Positions 1 through 5,375 of a stretch of 6,155 nt of DNA are shown one piece after another. The translations under genes and the position numbers were made by a program. Each line of letters starts with the position of its first letter. The stretch's first letter is position 1. Under the pieces are notes generated by a model that saw only the letters and a program-made list of their open reading frames with translations, had not been told where the DNA came from and made no database searches. The stretch comes from Spirochaetales bacterium (GTDB lineage: Bacteria; Spirochaetota; Spirochaetia; SZUA-6). Location of the stretch: NCBI GenBank assembly GCA_003233545.1, contig QILZ01000161.1, positions 1 to 6,155 of the forward strand. The letters run 5' to 3'.

Positions 1-207
1 GCTTATCAGAACCGTTTCGAAATGGCGGCTAAGGGTGTGGCGGTAGCTGCGGAAAATATGCAGGCCGCCGAATCACAGATTCGCGATACTGATATAGCAA
101 CTCAAATGGTAGATTACGTGAAGAATCAGATTCTGGTTCGAGCTGGTACGGCGATGCTTGCTCAGGCAAATACTCGGCCTCAATCCGTACTTCAGCTTTT
201 TGGGTAA
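1..207 (+). CDS. flaB: Flagellin FlaB-type, C-terminal end (5' partial)
   Basis: Core subunit of the spirochaete periplasmic flagellar filament. Only the last 68 codons are present; the reading frame is open from base 1 and ends at TAA 205-207, so the true start lies upstream of the window. The visible part is the C-terminal D0/D1 helix of bacterial flagellin: a segment containing ENMQAAESQIRDTDIATQM, then QILVRAGTAMLAQAN, and the closing PQSVLQLFG. These are the most conserved flagellin residues and form the coiled-coil inner tube of the filament. Spirochaetes often carry several flaB paralogues, and the fragment cannot say which one this is. One small oddity is an Arg (TRPQ) where I recall many flagellins having Gln or Ala just before the terminal PQSVL. 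The gene is followed by a strong intrinsic terminator, so it probably ends its own transcript. Confidence 0.95.
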   Translation, partial: AYQNRFEMAAKGVAVAAENMQAAESQIRDTDIATQMVDYVKNQILVRAGTAMLAQANTRPQSVLQLFG

Positions 208-240
208 CAGTTTGGATGTAGAAAAGCACTCCGTTCCCAG

Positions 241-271
241 GTAAAGAGGTAACTGGACGTCATCTTTTTAC
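241..271 (+). other. Possible hairpin in flaB 3' untranslated region
   Basis: Bases 241-250 (GTAAAGAGGT) can pair with 262-271 (ATCTTTTTAC). This gives ten pairs, two of them G-U, closing an 11-base loop. It lies about 35 bases after the flaB stop and just upstream of the terminator hairpin. It lacks a U-tract of its own, so it is not a second terminator. It could be an mRNA 3'-end stability or processing element. The stem is AU-rich and imperfect, and a competing small stem (CCAG 237-240 with CTGG 253-256) exists. Confidence 0.35.
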
Positions 272-283
272 CATCGAGTGAGT

Positions 284-320
284 AGGAGGGGGAGGACGCG
301 CCCTCCCCTATCCTTTTTTT
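284..320 (+). terminator. Rho-independent terminator after flaB
   Basis: A GC-rich stem, GGGGAGG (289-295) pairing with CCTCCCC (302-308), closes a six-base loop. It is extended below by a G288-U309 wobble and by AGGA (284-287) pairing with TCCT (311-314), leaving A310 bulged. A run of T follows directly to position 320. This is a textbook intrinsic terminator on the + strand. It separates flaB from flaG and ends only five bases before the flaG Shine-Dalgarno, so flaG and the genes after it must rely on read-through or on a promoter in this spacer that I could not identify. Confidence 0.88.
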
Positions 321-325
321 AACAT

Positions 326-330
326 GGAGG
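326..330 (+). promoter_or_regulatory. Ribosome binding site of flaG
   Basis: A perfect GGAGG lies seven bases upstream of ATG 338, the optimal spacing. It supports this start and contrasts with the extended spacing seen for fliD and the gene after it. Confidence 0.85.
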
Positions 331-337
331 TTCTATT

Positions 338-682
338 ATGTCTTTAGAAATTCCGGGTATCCTTAAATCGGGCATACCGCCGGATTTAAATCAAAAAGAA
401 CATGAAACTTCGGTAAAACAGGATAAAAGTCAGGATATATCCGAGGTAAAGACAATTACCGGCGAACAGATAAGGGATGCAATCGACAAACTGGAACGTA
501 CTTCTTCTATCTTTAACAAGAGACTCAAATTATACGTTAACAGAGAGATAAACCGCGTAATTATAAAGGTGATCGACAGAACAACCGATAAAGTTATAAG
601 GGAGATACCACCCGAAGAAATTCAGCATCTGATTGCCCAAATAAAGGAAACTATCGGCGTGCTTGTGGATAAGAAGATATAA
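338..682 (+). CDS. flaG: FlaG-family flagellar protein
   Basis: Small (114 aa) FlaG-domain protein. The family is associated with flagellar filament assembly or length, but its exact biochemical role is not settled. Residues 1-44 are polar and look unstructured. The FlaG domain spans about 45-112, with an amphipathic helix (IRDAIDKLERTSSIFNKRL), a strand pair containing RVIIKVIDRTTDKVIREIPP (73-92), and a final helix with GVLVD. The 'V-K-V-I-D-x-x-T-x-x-V-I-R-x-I-P-P-E-E' pattern is the family signature. The length fits FlaG. The start has a perfect GGAGG at good spacing. The gene lies between flaB and fliD, its usual neighbourhood. No signal peptide or membrane segment is seen. There are 98 bases between it and fliD. 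Confidence 0.92.
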   Translation: MSLEIPGILKSGIPPDLNQKEHETSVKQDKSQDISEVKTITGEQIRDAIDKLERTSSIFNKRLKLYVNREINRVIIKVIDRTTDKVIREIPPEEIQHLIAQIKETIGVLVDKKI

Positions 683-758
683 CGAAATCTATCCGGAATT
701 CGGCACTCTTCTTTATACAGACCTTTAAAAGTTAATACAGGCGATAGCAAACCAACCA

Positions 759-780
759 GGGAGGGGCTTAAAAATTACTC
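759..780 (+). promoter_or_regulatory. Ribosome binding site of fliD with unusually long spacing
   Basis: A purine-rich GGGAGGGG (759-766) contains GGAGG at 760-764, but 16 bases separate it from ATG 781. An in-frame stop (TAA 769-771) and the absence of ATG, GTG or TTG between it and 781 exclude an earlier start. The N-terminus MSDISIPG also matches what I recall of spirochaete FliD. The spacing is therefore real and longer than the usual 5-10 bases. Confidence 0.6.
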
Positions 781-2808
781 ATGTCTGATATTTCCATCCC
801 CGGCGTAACAAACAAATATAACACCGACAAAATAATAAAAGGCCTCGTTAATGTAGAAAAGATACCGCTTAAAAGAATGGAGAAAAACCGTGATATACTT
901 AAAAAACAGAAAAGTGTATGGCGGGATTTAAACCGAAAGCTCTCCACGCTTCGTGACAGTGCGAAGGAACTCTTCAGTTTCCAGAACCCTTTCGAAGATA
1001 AAATTGCAAAATCTTCCGATAAAAATGTTCTAAAGGCTACAGCGACGCGAAAAGCACTGAAAGAAAATAAAAGTATTCTCGTTAAACGGATTGCAACCGC
1101 CGACCGTTTTATCTCCGAATCGTTGCCGAAAGATTTTAAAATACCGGCAGGCAGGTATGGATTTAAAGTCGGAGAAAAAAGTATTAACTTTACATTTAAA
1201 GGCGGTTCTCTTAAGAACTTCGCTGAGATTCTTAACAGGAAAAGCCGTAATCTTGTGGAAGCGCAGATTATAAGTGATACACCGGACACCAGGATTATCG
1301 CTGTGGAATCACAAAAAACCGGCAGAAAAAAAAAGCTCATCTTTCTCGATAAAGCGATAGATTTCGGATTAAAGTCAGGGATACTTAAAAAGACAGGAGT
1401 AACGGAACGGGATATTCCCCTTACCAAATCTTCCGTCATATTATTGAAAAGTGTATCAAATTCAGATTCCTACTCGATATCCGACGGTACATTAACCGTT
1501 AATCCGACCGGCGAGCTTAAAATACCCGTCAGCCCCACTCTTAATCTGAATAAAAATATGGTCCTGCAGTTTCAATTAAAAACAGAAGTAATTCCCGAAA
1601 AAAAACCGGAGGAAATAAAGCCGCCTCCAGGTCCGTCACTTCCGGATACCGGAGAAATCAACTTTAAAGGAATACGTGTAAAAAACGAAAAATCCAGGGT
1701 TATCCTTCCCCAATGGAAACCGCCCGTCCCGGCAAAAAGAATCGATGATATGCAGGCTCTCTTTTTTGATTCAAACGGAGAAACTTATCCCTTAGACAAA
1801 ATTGAAGATTCTAAAGATTTTAAGAGCTACGAAGCCGATATCGGTACCATTTCCAATACGATAGACTCTATTAATATTAAAAATAGAAATACAAACAGAA
1901 AAATTGTAATCAGAAATATTAAAATCTTCGACAAAACCTCCCGGGGAAAGTACATACCCTCTCACCCGATATCCGAGGCAGGAGATGCGGAACTAATAAT
2001 GGACGGCATAAAAATTGAGCGTGATTCAAATAACATCGACGACCTTCTCCCGGGTGTTAACATAACGCTGCTTTCAAAAAGCGACAAACCTGTTACAATT
2101 AAGGTAGAAAAGGACAAGAAAGCCATAAAAAATGCAATTATTGCTCTTGTCGGGCGTTATAACCAGGTAATTACAGAGATCGATGTTGTATCGAGACGTG
2201 ATAAATCGGTCATCGAAGATGCAAAGTATTTGACGGATGAAGAGAGGAATGCATATAAAAAGAAGCTCGGAATTTTCGCAGGCAGTCTTACAATGTATCA
2301 ATTAAAAGACAGTCTCCAGAGAGTTATGATGAATCCTTACCAAACAGAGGGAGGCAGAAACATGACTCTCCTTGCCCAGGCAGGCATCTCTACCGATACG
2401 AGAAAACCGGGCGAGGTGGCTTCGATCGACAAAACAAGACTGCGGGGTTATCTCGAAATAGATGAGGCCAGGCTGGACGATCAAATAGCAGCCCATGCCG
2501 ATTGGATAAAAGAACTTTTCGGTAATGATACGGACGGGGATCTTATAATAGACAGCGGAGCTGCCTACTCCCTCGACAGATTATTAAAGCCCTATGTCAC
2601 AATAGGAGGAATTATAGCCGCACATCTTTCCACTTTAGACGGCCAGATCTCACGAAAAAACAGAGACATTAATAATTACCAAGATCATTTGAAAAAGTAC
2701 GAAGCGGATTTAAAATATAAATACGGGAAAATGGTGGGAGCATTGCAGGCACTTGAAAAAAACTCAAAAGCACTGGAAAATCTCGGAGGGAGTAACAGCA
2801 GACAGTAA
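781..2808 (+). CDS. fliD: Flagellar filament capping protein FliD (HAP2)
   Basis: FliD forms the oligomeric cap at the filament tip and folds incoming flagellin; in spirochaetes this happens in the periplasm. The protein has 675 aa, much longer than the roughly 470 aa enteric form but, from memory, normal for spirochaetes. The FliD N-terminal domain covers about 3-105, with ISIPGV and the following coiled-coil helix. A large variable middle (about 105-400) contains a Pro-rich linker (273-288) with PPPGPSLP and a second Pro-rich patch near 310-318. The FliD C-terminal domain runs from about 400 to 665: AELIMDGIKIERDSNNIDDL (403-422), the ALVGRYNQVI helix, LAQAGIST (531-538), the GYLEIDEARLDDQI segment, LFG (579-581), and a terminal coiled coil (about 618-665). 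An Asp-rich loop, NDTDGDLIID, at 582-591 resembles a metal-binding loop. The gene shares one base (TAATG) with the next. An A9 run lies at 1326-1334. Confidence 0.97.
   Translation: MSDISIPGVTNKYNTDKIIKGLVNVEKIPLKRMEKNRDILKKQKSVWRDLNRKLSTLRDSAKELFSFQNPFEDKIAKSSDKNVLKATATRKALKENKSILVKRIATADRFISESLPKDFKIPAGRYGFKVGEKSINFTFKGGSLKNFAEILNRKSRNLVEAQIISDTPDTRIIAVESQKTGRKKKLIFLDKAIDFGLKSGILKKTGVTERDIPLTKSSVILLKSVSNSDSYSISDGTLTVNPTGELKIPVSPTLNLNKNMVLQFQLKTEVIPEKKPEEIKPPPGPSLPDTGEINFKGIRVKNEKSRVILPQWKPPVPAKRIDDMQALFFDSNGETYPLDKIEDSKDFKSYEADIGTISNTIDSINIKNRNTNRKIVIRNIKIFDKTSRGKYIPSHPISEAGDAELIMDGIKIERDSNNIDDLLPGVNITLLSKSDKPVTIKVEKDKKAIKNAIIALVGRYNQVITEIDVVSRRDKSVIEDAKYLTDEERNAYKKKLGIFAGSLTMYQLKDSLQRVMMNPYQTEGGRNMTLLAQAGISTDTRKPGEVASIDKTRLRGYLEIDEARLDDQIAAHADWIKELFGNDTDGDLIIDSGAAYSLDRLLKPYVTIGGIIAAHLSTLDGQISRKNRDINNYQDHLKKYEADLKYKYGKMVGALQALEKNSKALENLGGSNSRQ
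2785..2807 (+). promoter_or_regulatory. Candidate ribosome binding site inside the fliD 3' end
   Basis: GGAGG at 2785-2789 lies within the last codons of fliD, 18 bases before ATG 2808, which is too far for optimal initiation. Because the fliD stop and this ATG share a base (TAATG), terminating ribosomes could re-initiate directly. TAA 2793-2795, in frame with the downstream gene, rules out an earlier start. Confidence 0.45.
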
Positions 2809-3698
2809 TGGAAATAAAAATAAACAAAGAAAAAATTAATTTTCAGCTTGAAGATGAAAAAACACTCGGTGATATTATCAATGTTATCAGGAACTGGATT
2901 CACAGTTCCGGATTTGTTATAATCTCATTGTCACTCGATGATAAAGAGATAAAAATCGAAAAACGGACAGACTGGCAAAAGACACCTATAAAAGGTATTA
3001 ATTGTATCGATATAAAGGTTAATCACGTTAGTCAACTGCGAATATCCAATCTCGAGACGGTAATCCGGTATCTCGGGATGTTTTCAGATGCAATTCTATC
3101 CGGAGATAAAAAAATGTTTAAGGAACTCTTAACAGGATTTCCTTTTCTGCTCGAAAGCCTTTCCGGTAATTATATAATCAACAGTGATACCTGTTCTTTT
3201 TCGGAAATAATAAGGGAATTGTCTGCGGATGAAATAAAGAATCTTACAGAAGAAAAAAAAGAGAAAATTATAAAACTGGCAGATAATATTAAAAATAAAG
3301 TTACAGATGCATTACGGGAAGTACAATACCCGGAGGATGCCATACATGAAATAACCGGTAAACTTCGTACCTCTGCGTCCGAAATAAGTGAGGTATCCAT
3401 TCTGCTTCAATCAGGCAAAGACAGACAGGCTATGGAGTATGTCGTAAGATTTTCAGATTTAACACAGCGGTTTTTCAGAATAATTACTGCTCTCGGGGAT
3501 TATGGTAAAATAGAATTCAGCAACCTTATGATAGAAGGGAAAAAGAGTATGGATTTCTACCATGAATTAAGAGATATCCTCAGTCAACTTTTAGATGCAT
3601 TTACTGCTCAGGATTCCGTACTTATCGGAGATTTGCTCGAGTACGAAATAGCTCCGCGGATAGAAATACTGACAAAGCTTTCCGGCCGATTCCATTAA
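2808..3698 (+). CDS. Unrecognised fliD-coupled helical protein
   Basis: 296-aa protein of unknown function; I do not recognise a named family with confidence. Its start overlaps the fliD stop by one base, so it is almost certainly co-translated with fliD. No signal peptide or membrane helix is visible, so it is probably cytoplasmic. Residues 1-75 look beta-rich and may form a small ubiquitin-like or beta-grasp-like domain (MEIKINKEKINFQLED opening, then a helix and ISLSLDDKEIKIE). From about 80 the protein is predominantly helical. Three segments share a 'small/charged turn, then two amphipathic helices' pattern: DAILSGDKKMFKELLTGF (94-111), LLQSGKDRQAMEYVVRF (199-215) and DAFTAQDSVLIGDLLEYEI (263-281). 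A charged helix (140-170, NLTEEKKEKIIKLADNIKNK) links the first two. The slot after fliD often holds fliS or fliT, so a FliD or flagellin chaperone-like role is possible, but that is inference from position only. Confidence 0.85.
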   Translation: MEIKINKEKINFQLEDEKTLGDIINVIRNWIHSSGFVIISLSLDDKEIKIEKRTDWQKTPIKGINCIDIKVNHVSQLRISNLETVIRYLGMFSDAILSGDKKMFKELLTGFPFLLESLSGNYIINSDTCSFSEIIRELSADEIKNLTEEKKEKIIKLADNIKNKVTDALREVQYPEDAIHEITGKLRTSASEISEVSILLQSGKDRQAMEYVVRFSDLTQRFFRIITALGDYGKIEFSNLMIEGKKSMDFYHELRDILSQLLDAFTAQDSVLIGDLLEYEIAPRIEILTKLSGRFH

Positions 3699-3704
3699 AT
3701 GGTA

Positions 3705-3710
3705 AGAGGA
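3705..3710 (+). promoter_or_regulatory. Ribosome binding site of the PilZ-domain gene
   Basis: AGAGGA ends five bases before ATG 3716, a good spacing that favours 3716 over the internal ATG at 3770, which has no comparable site. Confidence 0.65.
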
Positions 3711-3715
3711 ATGAT

Positions 3716-4837
3716 ATGATACTACTGGTAACAAAATACAAGTTTCTTGCCACAGCGGACACAAAGTCGATGTGGATCTTTGCAATAGTTGTTGCTATTT
3801 TCGTTATTTTTCTTTTTATAGGTAATTTTACTTCAACGAAAAAAAGCAGCAAGACACCGGCTCAGAGAAAGAGGTACAGCAGATATTTATTTAGACAGAT
3901 GGCCAGGAGTATGGGGCTGCAAAAATCTCATATTGAAATCTTAGAACACCTTGTAAAGGCAACAAAAGTTAAACAGCCTATGCTTGTCTTCTCGAGCGCG
4001 GGCCTTTTAGACGATGTTCTTAAAAAGGGGCTTTACTCACTCCAGAAACGAAAGAATACCAGTGAGGAAGCCAAAGAGAAAAACATAAGTCAGCTTTTCC
4101 AGATAAAACAGATAATAGAACAGAATTCAAAGAATAAAATCGGAATTAAATCATCTCATCTTGTAAAGCCGGGGCAGTCTATTGTTATGCTTCCCGAACA
4201 CGGGGGCCAGTATCCTGGTAAAGTTCTATCCAATCTCAGAGATATGCTCGCCTGTACCATAGCAAAGGATGGATCGGGCGGAGAATTAAGGTGGAAGCGT
4301 GGAACAAAATTAAAAGTCATCTTCTGGAGAGAGCACGATGCAGGCTATTCCTTTTTTACAAAAGTTTTAGGTTATGATGCAATAAAGGGACAGGCAGCCG
4401 TATTTATCCAGCACTCCAAAACCTTAAGACGCGAACAGCAGAGAAAATATAGGCGTAAACCTCTTGAACGGCCGTGTTTCTTTTTTCCTATTAAGATCAT
4501 GGAATTCGGCGAAGGCAGAAGGGCCAAAAGGAAGGCTGTTGTGCAGAATAATCAGAGAATTCTCGGAACGATAATCGACATATCAGCCGGAGGATGCAGT
4601 ATTAGAACCCTTATGCCGCTTAATAGAGGAGCCCTTGTTAAAATTGAATTTGATATCGACCGAAAGCTTCCTATTACTGCTTTCGGAAAGGTAAAAAGGG
4701 TGAGAAAAGAAGAACAGAGGGGAGGAATTATGCATGTCATGTTCACCAGAGTTTCGGGTAAAAATTTAAATGATATTTATTCCTATGTTTACAATTATAC
4801 TCCACCTGCCAATCTCGCAAAGAATCTTATATATTAA
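3716..4837 (+). CDS. Membrane-anchored PilZ/YcgR-like c-di-GMP-binding protein
   Basis: A 373-aa protein with an N-terminal membrane anchor and a C-terminal PilZ domain. Residues 19-38 are one hydrophobic helix (WIFAIVVAIFVIFLFIGNF), followed by a basic stretch (TKKSSKTPAQRKRYSR) that predicts a cytoplasmic body. Residues 50-145 are helical and charged. About 148-235 resembles the YcgR-type N-terminal barrel (start LVKPGQSIVML, later KLKVIFWREH). The PilZ domain follows, with both c-di-GMP motifs intact: RxxxR as R243-KYR-R247 and DxSxxG as D288-ISAG-G293. In other bacteria YcgR-type proteins bind c-di-GMP and adjust the flagellar motor; such a role here is inferred from the domains and from the position 17 bases after the fliD-coupled gene. 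The start is supported by AGAGGA five bases upstream; starting at Met19 would remove only a short pre-anchor tail. This is the last gene of the flagellar cluster. Confidence 0.93.
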   Translation: MILLVTKYKFLATADTKSMWIFAIVVAIFVIFLFIGNFTSTKKSSKTPAQRKRYSRYLFRQMARSMGLQKSHIEILEHLVKATKVKQPMLVFSSAGLLDDVLKKGLYSLQKRKNTSEEAKEKNISQLFQIKQIIEQNSKNKIGIKSSHLVKPGQSIVMLPEHGGQYPGKVLSNLRDMLACTIAKDGSGGELRWKRGTKLKVIFWREHDAGYSFFTKVLGYDAIKGQAAVFIQHSKTLRREQQRKYRRKPLERPCFFFPIKIMEFGEGRRAKRKAVVQNNQRILGTIIDISAGGCSIRTLMPLNRGALVKIEFDIDRKLPITAFGKVKRVRKEEQRGGIMHVMFTRVSGKNLNDIYSYVYNYTPPANLAKNLIY

Positions 4838-4849
4838 AACGGTTTTTTA

Positions 4850-4859
4850 TTATGCATAA
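4850..4859. repeat. Perfect 10-base palindrome upstream of tsaE promoter
   Basis: TTATGCATAA reads the same on both strands and lies 14 bases upstream of the candidate -35 box. It could be a small operator half-site pair, but AT-rich palindromes of this size occur by chance. Confidence 0.2.
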
Positions 4860-4868
4860 CAAGTATAA

Positions 4869-4891
4869 GGCGGTTGACCCTTAACCTTTTT
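4869..4891 (+). terminator. Weak terminator-like hairpin at the end of the flagellar cluster
   Basis: GGTT (4872-4876 region) pairs with AACC (4883-4886) around a seven-base loop. The stem is extended by weak G-U and A-U pairs across one mismatch, and a run of T (4887-4892) follows. The stem is short and would terminate poorly. It overlaps the candidate -35 box of the tsaE promoter. Confidence 0.3.
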
Positions 4892-4903
4892 TACATCTAT
4901 ATT
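4874..4903 (+). promoter_or_regulatory. Candidate sigma-70-type promoter for tsaE-tsaB
   Basis: TTGACC (4874-4879) and TATATT (4898-4903) each match the housekeeping consensus at five of six positions and are separated by 18 bases. Transcription would begin near 4910, leaving a leader of roughly 43 bases before the tsaE ATG. It is the best promoter-like sequence I found in the intergenic spacers, and it sits where function changes from flagellar to tRNA modification. Confidence 0.6.
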
Positions 4904-4952
4904 TAAGCCTGTAGAACAGAACAATTAAGTATCCATACAGTATTATTAGAAT

Positions 4953-5375
4953 ATGAAAGTATTTACCAGTACAAGCCCTGAAGCAACAATACGAATCGGA
5001 GAAAAAATAGCACGGAGTATAGAGGAAGGCACGGTCATTGCTCTGACCGGACCATTAGGATGCGGTAAAACGGTTCTTGTAAAGGGAATTGCAAAAAGTC
5101 TTAATATCGATGAGGAAATCACAAGTCCGAGTTTTACCATCATATCCAATTATCACGGAGATAAGGAACTTTATCATATCGATCTGTACAGGATAAATCA
5201 TTCCGATGAATTCGAACAACTCGGACTGGAGGATATACTTTATTCCGATGCAATAACTGTGATAGAATGGGGCGAAAAGGCAGAAGAGCTTTTACCCGAA
5301 GAGACAATAACGATTAATTTTAAGATAGAAAGGGATCAAAAACGTATTATAAGTATTACGGAAATGAATAATTGA
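4953..5375 (+). CDS. tsaE: tRNA threonylcarbamoyladenosine biosynthesis ATPase TsaE (YjeE)
   Basis: TsaE is the small P-loop ATPase that acts with TsaB and TsaD to transfer the threonylcarbamoyl group onto A37 of ANN-decoding tRNAs (t6A). At 140 aa it is close to the usual length. Visible features are the Walker A motif GPLGCGKT (33-40, family form G-x-L-G-x-G-K-T), the family segment SPSFTIISNY (58-67), HIDLYR (75-80) and VIEWGE (103-108) with the conserved Trp. No membrane or signal segment is seen, so it is cytoplasmic. The start is fixed by an in-frame TAG at 4947-4949, leaving ATG 4953 as the only choice. No convincing Shine-Dalgarno precedes it, unlike several genes upstream. The last four bases overlap the tsaB start (TTGA), indicating coupling. 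The partner tsaD is not in the window. Confidence 0.97.
   Translation: MKVFTSTSPEATIRIGEKIARSIEEGTVIALTGPLGCGKTVLVKGIAKSLNIDEEITSPSFTIISNYHGDKELYHIDLYRINHSDEFEQLGLEDILYSDAITVIEWGEKAEELLPEETITINFKIERDQKRIISITEMNN

Noticed and set aside
715..740. Direct repeat ATACAG at 715-720 and 735-740 before fliD
   Set aside because: Six-base repeats in AT-rich spacer DNA are expected by chance.
726..747. Possible sigma-28 flagellar promoter before fliD (TAAA at 726-729, GGCGATAG at 740-747)
   Set aside because: The -10-like box matches GCCGATAA at six of eight positions, but the gap is 10 bases where about 15 is expected, and no TAAA lies at the correct distance.
1091..1273. Plus-strand 60-codon frame inside fliD
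   Set aside because: It is an out-of-frame shadow within the FliD reading frame and has no ribosome binding site or recognisable product.
768..1439. Long antisense open frame (223 codons) opposite the fliD 5' half
   Set aside because: It lies entirely opposite well-supported fliD coding sequence, its translation is a Ser/Phe/Leu-rich composition typical of the reverse complement of Lys/Asp/Glu-rich genes, and it shows no recognisable domain.
3622..3852. Minus-strand open frames across the orphan/PilZ junction
   Set aside because: They overlap two supported + strand genes, overlap each other, and show no domain.
4909..4919. Small hairpin CTGT-AGA-ACAG in the tsaE leader
   Set aside because: A four-pair stem with a three-base loop is too small to support a regulatory claim.
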